A DNA stretch of 52,249 nucleotides from a virus, in IMG/VR virus record IMGVR_UViG_3300044823_000078, positions 1 through 52,249 of that record. One strand, given 5' to 3'. Made by a program: the position numbers and the translations under genes. Shown one piece after another: positions 41,990-48,015 of this stretch; the first letter of the stretch is position 1, and each line of letters opens with the position of its first letter. The notes below the pieces were generated by a model. It was not told the DNA's origin and searched no databases. It worked only from the letters and a program-made list of their open reading frames with translations.

Positions 41990-42109
41990 ATGTTAAATAC
42001 TTCTCTTTCCCTCCAAGGGAGAAAAAGTATCGGTTCCAACACCGCAAGGTTGGCGCAGAAAAGTCCGTCCCGGCCGATTGAAGAGGAAGCGAAAACCTCT
42101 AGGCTTTAA
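41990..42109 (+). CDS. 39-residue leaderless ORF in the leader
   Basis: ATG 41990 lies at the predicted transcription start. The peptide MLNTSLSLQGRKSIGSNT..RPIEEEAKTSRL is basic with no known family. The frame continues past its TAA (42107) with no further stop until the TGA that overlaps the next gene's ATG at 42346, so a 119-codon frame has only one internal stop. It may be a leader peptide, a gene broken by TAA, or chance. Confidence 0.35.
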   Translation: MLNTSLSLQGRKSIGSNTARLAQKSPSRPIEEEAKTSRL

Positions 42110-42345
42110 AAGGATTGGCGGAACTTTAGGACTGCGGAAAAAAACTTCCCTCGAAAGGGGACACGGCAACCGACGAATGCGAAAGCCAATAAGGTTGCAG
42201 CCGACTCCGCGAATGTGACTACTCGATTAGCTTCAAGTTCACCACCGGAACGCACCGGCAGCCGAACACGAAGCCCATTGAACTTCGTGTTTCGACTTCT
42301 GCCGCCACAAACTTCGACGGCAGAAAACCGAAACACAAAACGACT
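41990..42345 (+). ncRNA. Hairpin-rich leader RNA candidate
   Basis: About 350 nt between a strong promoter and the first early gene. Clear stems: CCAAC/GTTGG (~42036), AGAGG/CCTCT (~42082), CCC/GGG around tcgaaa (~42148), GCAACC/GGTTGC (~42167-42198), CGAACACGAAG/CTTCGTGTTTCG (~42263-42294) and TTCTGCCG/CGGCAGAA (42297-42325). AGTCC/GGACT may pair at longer range. No known RNA family recognised; a protein reading of the same region is given separately. Confidence 0.55.
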
Positions 42346-42612
42346 ATGAAAAGTAAATCTCAAACCCAAACAGTTAACAATACTTCCTGGACGCCGGACC
42401 AAATAAAAGGGTTCGGATATATCGGCCGCACGGTAAATAAATGGAGAGGCCGGAGCGTTGCTCTTTATAACCACCCGTCAGACCCTGCGCGGGTTATTTC
42501 TATTGGTGTAACATTTGATGGGGACGTGGTTGTAATTGCAGACGAGTCCCGCTCGGATTGGTGCATGGCGCTGGCGGCCATTTCTGAGGGTAGGGTTTTA
42601 ACAACAGAATGA
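42346..42612 (+). CDS. Hypothetical early protein
   Basis: 88 residues: GFGYIGRTVNKWRGRSVALYNHPSDPARVISIGVTFDGDVVVIADES looks like a small beta-rich domain. First clear gene after the leader, preceded by AAAACGACT. Function unknown. Confidence 0.58.
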   Translation: MKSKSQTQTVNNTSWTPDQIKGFGYIGRTVNKWRGRSVALYNHPSDPARVISIGVTFDGDVVVIADESRSDWCMALAAISEGRVLTTE

Positions 42613-42687
42613 TTCCCTCGTTCGTCCCATCCTTTGCGGTGCGGGCGACCGAAGCAATTACGCTTCACAAAATAAAACGACTAAATT

Positions 42688-43194
42688 ATGAAAACGACTA
42701 AAACATTAAAACTCTCCGGCAACATGATTGCAATTCCCATAGACAGCGCAACTGGTGACTGTGTAGTTGATGAATCGCACCATCCAAACCTAAACAAGAC
42801 GGCCAATAATCCAGACGGCTTATGCTACGCTCGTCACATCTACGACCAGCAGCAGGCGCAACGCGCAACGCCCACGCCGTGGCAGCTGGTTATTGACCAT
42901 CACCGCATTACTGGCGCGGACGGCTCAACAATTATCTACGCGAATGGACTTGGAAATTCGACAGCAAATCTCTCGAAGGCTGTTCAGGCCGTGAACGAAC
43001 ACGCTGCGCTTGTGGCGGTGGCGGAAGCGGCGAGGTCGTTGGAGTCACAAGTTGTCTCAGTTATAATGTATGATGACCACGGCGAACAAGGTCAAACAAC
43101 TGACCGCAATGAGCCTCACCGCCGACTACTACGCCAAGCCCTCGCCCAACTCGCCGCCGTTCGCGGCGGGAAAGGAATCTCTCCCGGCTCTTAA
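42688..43194 (+). CDS. Phage hypothetical with LAQLAAVRGGK C-terminus
   Basis: 168 residues. CVVDESHHPN near the start, TPWQLVIDHHRITGADGSTIIYANG in the middle, and an ANLSKAVQAVNEHAALVAVAEAARSL helix. This is a common phage early-gene architecture with unknown function. The 3' third contains the 127-bp repeat shared with the window start. In unit 1 the true end is probably the version at 128-158; the version here continues GISPGS. Confidence 0.65.
   Translation: MKTTKTLKLSGNMIAIPIDSATGDCVVDESHHPNLNKTANNPDGLCYARHIYDQQQAQRATPTPWQLVIDHHRITGADGSTIIYANGLGNSTANLSKAVQAVNEHAALVAVAEAARSLESQVVSVIMYDDHGEQGQTTDRNEPHRRLLRQALAQLAAVRGGKGISPGS
43019..43145. repeat. 127-bp exact direct repeat, copy 2
   Basis: Identical to bases 1-127. 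To the right, base use changes towards the GC-rich unit 2. The part from ~43138 (aagccctcgcccaactcgcc..) also recurs at 44139 with ~41 identical bases. Confidence 0.95.
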
Positions 43195-43287
43195 TTTGCG
43201 TTCATCCGGGAGCGGCGGTTGCGCCGAAGGGCAACCCAAGCGCAGCCGCCAATAATTTAAAACAAAACCAAAACAACAAACGAAATT

Positions 43288-43857
43288 ATGTGCAAATTCA
43301 AATCTGGAATCGTGGTGTGCGACGAGCGCGAAAAAGGCGGATACCGGCTGGTGATGTCTCCGTGGACAGAATCCCACAGCGAACTGGAAACAATCTTCAA
43401 TCTCCGCGAGGGCAAGAGTCTCAATTTTGCCAAGGTGGAATTTTCGCCCGACGACATGGCGGAAGCTTACCTGGTCGAGAAATACAAGCTGAACATTGAC
43501 GAACACCGAACGCCGGAATGGTTCGACGACGAAATGAAAGAGCGAGTCACAGAAGAGATGACCGATTACATCAAAACAATCATTGTTCACGGCGACGTTG
43601 AATTGTTGATTGGTGGCCAATTCATCATTGCGCCGGACGCCAAAATCCAATGCGCCAAAGCGATGGTGATAAACGCGATGTGTGGCGGCACCTTGACCGC
43701 GATGCGGGGCGGCACCTTGACCGCGATGTGTGGCGGCACCTTGACCGAGATGTGGGGCGGCACCTTGACGGCAATCAAAAAATACTTCGACGGATTGATT
43801 GGCAAAATCAACTCAGGCGCAACCGTCATCAAAGACGAACGCAAGGAGAAGAAATGA
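43288..43857 (+). CDS. Hypothetical with GGTLTAM solenoid repeats
   Basis: 189 residues. An alpha/beta N-terminal domain (~1-130) is followed by four 8-residue repeats GGTLTAM-R/C/W- (~131-165) encoded by 24-bp near-identical units. Such GGTI-type repeats in phage proteins suggest a small beta-solenoid. Function unknown. It overlaps the next gene by ATGA. Confidence 0.62.
   Translation: MCKFKSGIVVCDEREKGGYRLVMSPWTESHSELETIFNLREGKSLNFAKVEFSPDDMAEAYLVEKYKLNIDEHRTPEWFDDEMKERVTEEMTDYIKTIIVHGDVELLIGGQFIIAPDAKIQCAKAMVINAMCGGTLTAMRGGTLTAMCGGTLTEMWGGTLTAIKKYFDGLIGKINSGATVIKDERKEKK
43680..43775 (+). repeat. 24-bp tandem coding repeat
   Basis: Four copies of atgtgtggcggcaccttgac-type 24-bp units with small differences (gatgcggggc, gatgtgtggc, gatgtggggc). 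Copies keep frame and vary mainly at one residue (C, R, C, W). Confidence 0.88.
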
Positions 43858-44189
43858 AACCACACAAGCGATTAATGGCCGCGATGAAAGCGGCGAAACA
43901 AATGCGTGGGAAGATTCTATTGAAGGATTGGCTTGCGCAACAACCCAAGAGCACGCGCAAAGGAGTCGCACGCGGAACGAAAAAAGCTGAGCCACCGCCG
44001 ACTCGTGACGTGAACCGCGACAGCGGAACGGACAGCGCCAACGGCGGTTGGCTCCGGCGACTTTACGGACACAACTCAACTTTTAGCTATGGCAACAAAG
44101 CTATTGTGAAAGGCGTTGACTGCGTTGCCGTTCGCGAAGCCCTCGCCCAACTCGCCGCCGTTCGCGGCGGGAAAGGAGGCGCGAAGTGA
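43854..44189 (+). CDS. Basic hypothetical with LAQLAAVRGGK C-terminus
   Basis: 111 residues from ATG 43854 (ATGA overlap). Lys/Arg-rich N-terminus, then CVAVREALAQLAAVRGGKGGAK. The last ~14 codons are almost identical in DNA to the 42688 gene although the rest differs, so the tail behaves as a shuffled module. Overlaps the next gene by ATGA. Confidence 0.58.
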   Translation: MKPHKRLMAAMKAAKQMRGKILLKDWLAQQPKSTRKGVARGTKKAEPPPTRDVNRDSGTDSANGGWLRRLYGHNSTFSYGNKAIVKGVDCVAVREALAQLAAVRGGKGGAK

Positions 44190-44587
44190 AACGGCACGAG
44201 ACAACGGTCGCGCTCGATGGGTTTGGCGTGAGCAGTATGACCGGCGACGGGAAGTGCGTTGCGCAGCCGACGCGGCACTTCGCCGGTCTCAACATGAAGT
44301 GGCTGCACTGCTCAATGTACGGCAAGCAGTTCAACAGCAGCGATGAGGCGCACTCTGCAATGCACGAGCACGGGTACAGCGAGACGTACTACTCGCGGCG
44401 GTCTGTGCCGGCTCCTGTGTTCGCGAAGCTCAAAGGCGAGCGCGAGCGCTGCAAGTTCGATGCGCTGTACCGCTTGTACAAGTGGATGGGCAGACGCGGG
44501 CTGAACCGTCGCGCAGTGCGCGACCGTCTTGTGCGGCTTGCGGCGCGTGGCAATTTCCATCCCGCAGCGAAGCAGTTCGCTGTTTGA
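44186..44587 (+). CDS. Hypothetical protein
   Basis: 133 residues, basic, with LNMKWLHCSMYGKQFNSSDEAHSAMHEHGYSE, which has Cys and His spacing that could bind zinc (C..H..H). Family unknown. Base use is already that of unit 2. Confidence 0.5.
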   Translation: MKRHETTVALDGFGVSSMTGDGKCVAQPTRHFAGLNMKWLHCSMYGKQFNSSDEAHSAMHEHGYSETYYSRRSVPAPVFAKLKGERERCKFDALYRLYKWMGRRGLNRRAVRDRLVRLAARGNFHPAAKQFAV

Positions 44588-44638
44588 TTTTTTGTTCTTT
44601 GAAACTTTGTTCTGCGGCGACGTGGCCGGAAGGTCTTT

Positions 44639-44661
44639 CTGCGCGACTCCAAGACGCGCAG
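44639..44661 (+). terminator. Hairpin in the gap before the unit 2 portal
   Basis: CTGCGCG-actccaaga-CGCGCAG, 7 bp perfect, followed by cttattcc and not a T run. Possibly a weak terminator for the 44186 gene. Confidence 0.4.
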
Positions 44662-44902
44662 CTTATTCCTTCATCGGTCTGGAACTCGCCTTAGCTGGAA
44701 CCTCATAAGTCAGGACTGCTCGCCCGCACGAGAGCGACAAGCGGCACTGTTAGGCCGATATAAACGAACCGCGAAAAACTTTGCGCTCGACGCGGAGGGA
44801 AGTAAACGGCGCAAGAACGGCGCGGCGGAGTGTCCTGTGCAAGGTTACGCCTTTACTGAGGGCTGTATTTTCCTGCCTCTCCAGCAGCGGAACAAAGTTT
44901 TG

Positions 44903-44931
44903 TTGACAAGCGCGCGCGAATCGCTTATTGA
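44903..44931 (+). promoter_or_regulatory. Promoter of the unit 2 portal gene
   Basis: TTGACA (44903-44908), 17 bp, TATTGA (44926-44931). The predicted start is about 7 bases further, at ATG 44939 of the portal, so the mRNA would be leaderless. Confidence 0.75.
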
Positions 44932-44938
44932 TTTGCTG

Positions 44939-46744
44939 ATGGCGCGCAAGTCCTCACCCAAGCCGAAGGCGACGAGAGTTGCCACAGTCCGTTCTCCCAA
45001 GTCAGCGCCGTTCCAGACGCAGAAGCCCGTCACCGACCCGAAGACGACCGTTGGCGCTGGCATGTTCGCAATTACAGGCAAGGCAGCGGCAAGGCTCGAA
45101 GGGCCAGCGACGAGCACTCCGAGCGGCCCGCTTCCGTTTATGGAAGCGATTTCCGGCGACAGCGTAGTGACGCCCCAGCGGCTCTGGTACTACAAGCTCA
45201 CGCGGTTCAACCCTATCCGGCAGCTCAAGCCTGAGACGCTCGCGCACTACCTCGACCTGTTCCAGATGGGCTACCTGCGGTACTTCGACATGCTGGCCGA
45301 CGCGATTGAGCACCGCGACGCGACGCTGATGACGGTCATACCGAAGCGCAAGGCGGCGGTGAAGCGGCTGCACTGGGACGTGTTGGTCAACGAGAACTTG
45401 AGCAAGAGCGAGATGAAGGAAGCGGAGGACCAGAAGTCCGTGCTGTATGATTTCTACAACCGGGCGCGAGTGACGAGCGCGGTTGACTTGAACGTGCGCG
45501 GCATGATGCCGATGCTGTTCGACAAGATGCTGGACTGCCGAGGGCACCGGTACAGCTCGTTTGAGATTATTTGGGAGCCGGACGCGAATGGAGATTTGAC
45601 TGCGCGCTTCAACTGGGTGCCGGCGTGGTTCTTCGAGAACCGGACAGGCGCGCTGCGATTCCTTGAGATGGACTACGGCATTGACGGCAGGCCGCTCAAG
45701 GAAGGTTCGTGGCTTGTCTGCACGTCCGATGGTTTGCTTGAACCGTGCGTGGTGGCGTACATGTACAAGCACATGGCGTTGCGCGACCTCCAGATTTATT
45801 GCGAGAAGCACGCGATGCCGTCGGTCGTTGGGAAGACGGACGCGCCGGTCAATTCCGACAACCACAATGCGATGGTGAAGGCAGTCCACGACTTGGCGGT
45901 TGACTTCTCGTGCGTGATGGGGTTGAAAGACTCGATTGAGAAGATTGACGTGAGCCACGCAGGCGAACTTCCGTACTCGGCGATGGTTGACTACATGGAC
46001 CGCGCAATGGCGACGCTGTGGCGCGGCGCTGACCTCAGCACAATTTCAGGCCGCACATCGCAAGGCGGTCAAGGCGCGCTGTTGCAAGGCAAGGAAGAGT
46101 ACAACATCCAGTGCGACGACGCGCAGCTCATCTCGGAGTTCCTGAACATCCAGATTGACCCGCTGGTCATCCGCTGGCACTTCGGGAAGGACGCGAAGCC
46201 GCTGTGCTACTTCAAGCTGGTCGTGCCGCCGAACATCGAAGCGAGCACGGACATCGCAATCATAAACGCGATGCTGTCGTGGGGTGTAGATGACATTGGC
46301 CGCAAGCAGATACACGAGCACTTCGGCATCGGGAGCATGATGGACGACGACGAGGCGCTGGTCGCTCCGGCGCAGCAGCAGGCGGACATCCAAGACCAGA
46401 GCCTGTCGAAGCAGTACGGGCAGTCGCTTGAGGCGGCTGACGAGAACCGGCTCGCTGCGAACGAGCGCGTGCAGGCGGCGCTCAAGGGCGTGATGACTCA
46501 GGCGCTGGACGACATGGCGCGCGACACGTCGAAGGCGCTGGAGCCGATTGCGGTAGAGATACGGCGAGTGATGGCTCTGCATCCTGCTTTGCTGCTGCCC
46601 GCATGCCGGCAGTTGCGAAAGGACGCGCCGAAGATTCTAATGGCGGTGAACGAGAAGCCGGAGAACGCGCAAGCGCTCGCGAACGCGATGGGCAAGGCGT
46701 GGTTCCAAGGGCTGTTCGCAACAAAGAAAGGAAAACGACAATGA
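44939..46744 (+). CDS. Mu-type portal protein, DUF935 family
   Basis: 601 residues from ATG 44939, chosen because of the promoter. A basic N-terminus is followed by the DUF935 pattern YYKLTRFNPIRQLKPETLAHYLDLFQMGYLRYFDMLADAIEHRDATLMTVIPKRKAAVKRLHWDV, later SSFEIIWEP, WFFENRTGALRF and ISGRTSQGGQGALLQGKEEY. This is the Mu gp29-like portal family, unrelated in sequence to the lambda-type portal of unit 1. Ends in an ATGA overlap with a microprotein. Confidence 0.9.
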   Translation: MARKSSPKPKATRVATVRSPKSAPFQTQKPVTDPKTTVGAGMFAITGKAAARLEGPATSTPSGPLPFMEAISGDSVVTPQRLWYYKLTRFNPIRQLKPETLAHYLDLFQMGYLRYFDMLADAIEHRDATLMTVIPKRKAAVKRLHWDVLVNENLSKSEMKEAEDQKSVLYDFYNRARVTSAVDLNVRGMMPMLFDKMLDCRGHRYSSFEIIWEPDANGDLTARFNWVPAWFFENRTGALRFLEMDYGIDGRPLKEGSWLVCTSDGLLEPCVVAYMYKHMALRDLQIYCEKHAMPSVVGKTDAPVNSDNHNAMVKAVHDLAVDFSCVMGLKDSIEKIDVSHAGELPYSAMVDYMDRAMATLWRGADLSTISGRTSQGGQGALLQGKEEYNIQCDDAQLISEFLNIQIDPLVIRWHFGKDAKPLCYFKLVVPPNIEASTDIAIINAMLSWGVDDIGRKQIHEHFGIGSMMDDDEALVAPAQQQADIQDQSLSKQYGQSLEAADENRLAANERVQAALKGVMTQALDDMARDTSKALEPIAVEIRRVMALHPALLLPACRQLRKDAPKILMAVNEKPENAQALANAMGKAWFQGLFATKKGKRQ

Positions 46745-46854
46745 GCAAAGAAGCTGCCGAATTCTACGCCAAGAAGTTCTTTCCGCACCTGCTGCTACCT
46801 CACGCGGTAGAGTGCATCAAGGCAATTCTAAACAACAGGAGAAAACGACAATGA
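46741..46854 (+). CDS. 37-residue microprotein
   Basis: ATGA overlaps at both ends. MSKEAAEFYAKKFFPHLLLPHAVECIKAILNNRRKRQ is one amphipathic helix with a basic end. Function unknown. Confidence 0.5.
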   Translation: MSKEAAEFYAKKFFPHLLLPHAVECIKAILNNRRKRQ

Positions 46855-47267
46855 GCAAGACAATCAAACCAACGGATGCAACGAACAGCGTGTCGGTCGC
46901 GGAGGCGACGGCGCGCGGCAAGGAAGTGATGGCAGCGAATACTTGGAGCGACTCCGCTCGTGAAATGTCTGCTGAGGCTCGTAAGCGTCGAGCTAATGAA
47001 TCGCAGCATCGAGAACTCGAAGCACGAAAAGCTCATTCTCAGGCGCAACACCAAGCAGTGGCTCACGATTATTCTGCGTCTGCCCATGCGGCTTCACAAA
47101 AAGCGTTTCTTGATAATACTCCCGAAGCTCATGCGCTTGCTGCCGAACAACACCGCCAAGCTGCCGAAAAACAAGATGACGGCGGGGATAGAATGGCGGC
47201 AGGAGTTCATCGTGGTATGGCAGAACAACATGAAGGATGGGCTCAAGACCTTCGTGCAAAGAAATAA
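46851..47267 (+). CDS. Ala/His-rich helical protein, scaffold-like
   Basis: 138 residues from ATG 46851. Mostly helix with repeated AxxH patterns (SQAQHQAVAHDYSASAHAASQKAF, HALAAEQHRQAAEKQ). Similar A/H-rich helices make up the tail of the unit 1 protease (24378-25835). In unit 2 this is a separate gene between portal and protease, so it may be a scaffold component. Preceded by GAAAACGACA. Confidence 0.55.
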   Translation: MSKTIKPTDATNSVSVAEATARGKEVMAANTWSDSAREMSAEARKRRANESQHRELEARKAHSQAQHQAVAHDYSASAHAASQKAFLDNTPEAHALAAEQHRQAAEKQDDGGDRMAAGVHRGMAEQHEGWAQDLRAKK

Positions 47268-47344
47268 TTTCCACTCCCACGCCGCCTGCGTGTACTCGCG
47301 GGCAACACCGCCACCGGTGACTTTCAAGGCGGAGGGATGGTTGG

Positions 47345-47370
47345 GCGCGTCAGCAATGGCGCGCTTTTTT
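47345..47370 (+). terminator. Intrinsic terminator after the A/H-rich gene
   Basis: GCGCG-tcagcaatgg-CGCGC followed by six T. It ends the portal transcript just before the promoter at 47376. Confidence 0.75.
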
Positions 47371-47375
47371 ATTTG

Positions 47376-47404
47376 TTGACAGCGAGCGCGGACTGATTTA
47401 TGTT
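47376..47404 (+). promoter_or_regulatory. Promoter of the small RNA candidate
   Basis: TTGACA (47376-47381), 17 bp, TATGTT (47399-47404). It lies right after one terminator and ~95 bp before another. Confidence 0.75.
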
Positions 47405-47410
47405 CGCGTC

Positions 47411-47528
47411 ATGGTATTGCAGAACAGTGTTCAAGTTTTTGGAATATGCGGCGCGTCTTTTCAGGCGCGTAGCAGAACACGGAGCAGCAATACCGTAACG
47501 CCGCCGATTGAACACCGGCGGCGTTTTT
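47411..47528 (+). ncRNA. Small RNA candidate, ~118 nt
   Basis: Predicted start 47411, end at a strong terminator: CGCCGCCG (47499) - loop - CGGCGGCG (47516) with five T. Inside, GGTATTGC (47413-47420) pairs exactly with GCAATACC (47487-47494) and closes most of the RNA. Promoter, self-closing stem and terminator make a self-contained gene. A 63-codon ORF also begins at 47411 but runs through the terminator, so it is unlikely. Confidence 0.68.
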
Positions 47529-47907
47529 GCTGCTGTGATTCGAGTTCATCTTCGAGCGGTCGCAATGCCACTTTACGTTCCGCAATCTTCGCGGCGACAT
47601 AAGTAGCGAAGCGCGTTCTCATCAACTGCCCATAATGCTTGGCGCACGGGATGAAACAACGGCAAGTGTGATGGCGATAACAAACCGGCTTGCTTAGAAA
47701 GTCTCCTGCGACGGAGACAAATGCTGCAACTCTCGCGCGATAGCGAAGAGCTTTGTGATGGTTAAAGTTGTGCTCACGAGTTGCTAAAAACGCCCAAGCG
47801 TGTCCTATCCGAGCGACATTCAAGAGCGAGCAAATCCGAATCGCGGGTTTGCTTTGCCAACCCAGCGGAACCTTCCAAGCGCGCATCAAGACCAAGCGTG
47901 AAAACAA
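47461..47907 (-). CDS. Uncertain minus-strand ORF
   Basis: 148 residues: RAWKVPLGWQSKPAIRICSLLNVARIGHAWAFLATREHNFNHHKALRYRARVAAFVSVAGDFLSKPVCYRHHTCRCFIPC reads fairly like protein, with Cys/His residues that could bind metal. No family recognised. Its 3' end overlaps the small RNA region, and no + strand gene competes for 47529-47923. Confidence 0.33.
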   Translation of the reverse strand: MFSRLVLMRAWKVPLGWQSKPAIRICSLLNVARIGHAWAFLATREHNFNHHKALRYRARVAAFVSVAGDFLSKPVCYRHHTCRCFIPCAKHYGQLMRTRFATYVAAKIAERKVALRPLEDELESQQQKRRRCSIGGVTVLLLRVLLRA

Positions 47908-47923
47908 ATTTCAACAATTCGTG
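47529..47923. other. Gap without a clear + strand gene
   Basis: About 400 bp between the small RNA terminator and the next promoter. Only the weak minus-strand ORF covers it. Short inverted repeats (GTCTCCTGCGACGGAGAC near 47700) could be operators or RNA hairpins. Confidence 0.45.
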
Positions 47924-47952
47924 TTGACAAAGTTCGCTGAATGCTGTTTATT
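47924..47952 (+). promoter_or_regulatory. Promoter of the unit 2 protease-capsid block
   Basis: TTGACA (47924-47929), 17 bp, TTTATT (47947-47952). The predicted start falls on ATG 47960, which begins a six-codon ORF (MEGLKA) with an AGGTTTGAAAGCCT hairpin, ~55 bp before the protease gene. Confidence 0.72.
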
Positions 47953-48015
47953 GCTTGCGATGGAAGGTTTGAAAGCCTGAAGTCAAGAGCCTCGCGGTGG
48001 CAGAGCAGATGAAGA

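Larger units (their letters stand above)
44588..44938 (+). other. 350-bp regulatory gap before the unit 2 portal
   Basis: No convincing gene. Contains a CTGCGCG/CGCGCAG 7-bp hairpin (44639-44661), an isolated GTTAGGC box (~44750) and the promoter at 44903-44931. An in-frame extension of the portal from GTG 44837 is less likely because the promoter would lie inside it. Confidence 0.55.

Noticed and set aside
43680-43775. CRISPR array
   Set aside because: The repeats are contiguous 24-bp coding units without spacers.
44745-44755. Further integron site in unit 2 (GTTAGGC box)
   Set aside because: The box fits the consensus, but no matching left arm or inner arms were found nearby.
45002-45958. 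318-codon minus-strand frame
   Set aside because: Shadow of the DUF935 portal, whose motifs are clear.
47411-47602. 63-codon ORF starting at the promoter
   Set aside because: It runs through the strong terminator hairpin and its product is Ser/Arg-rich without a motif; a small RNA fits better.
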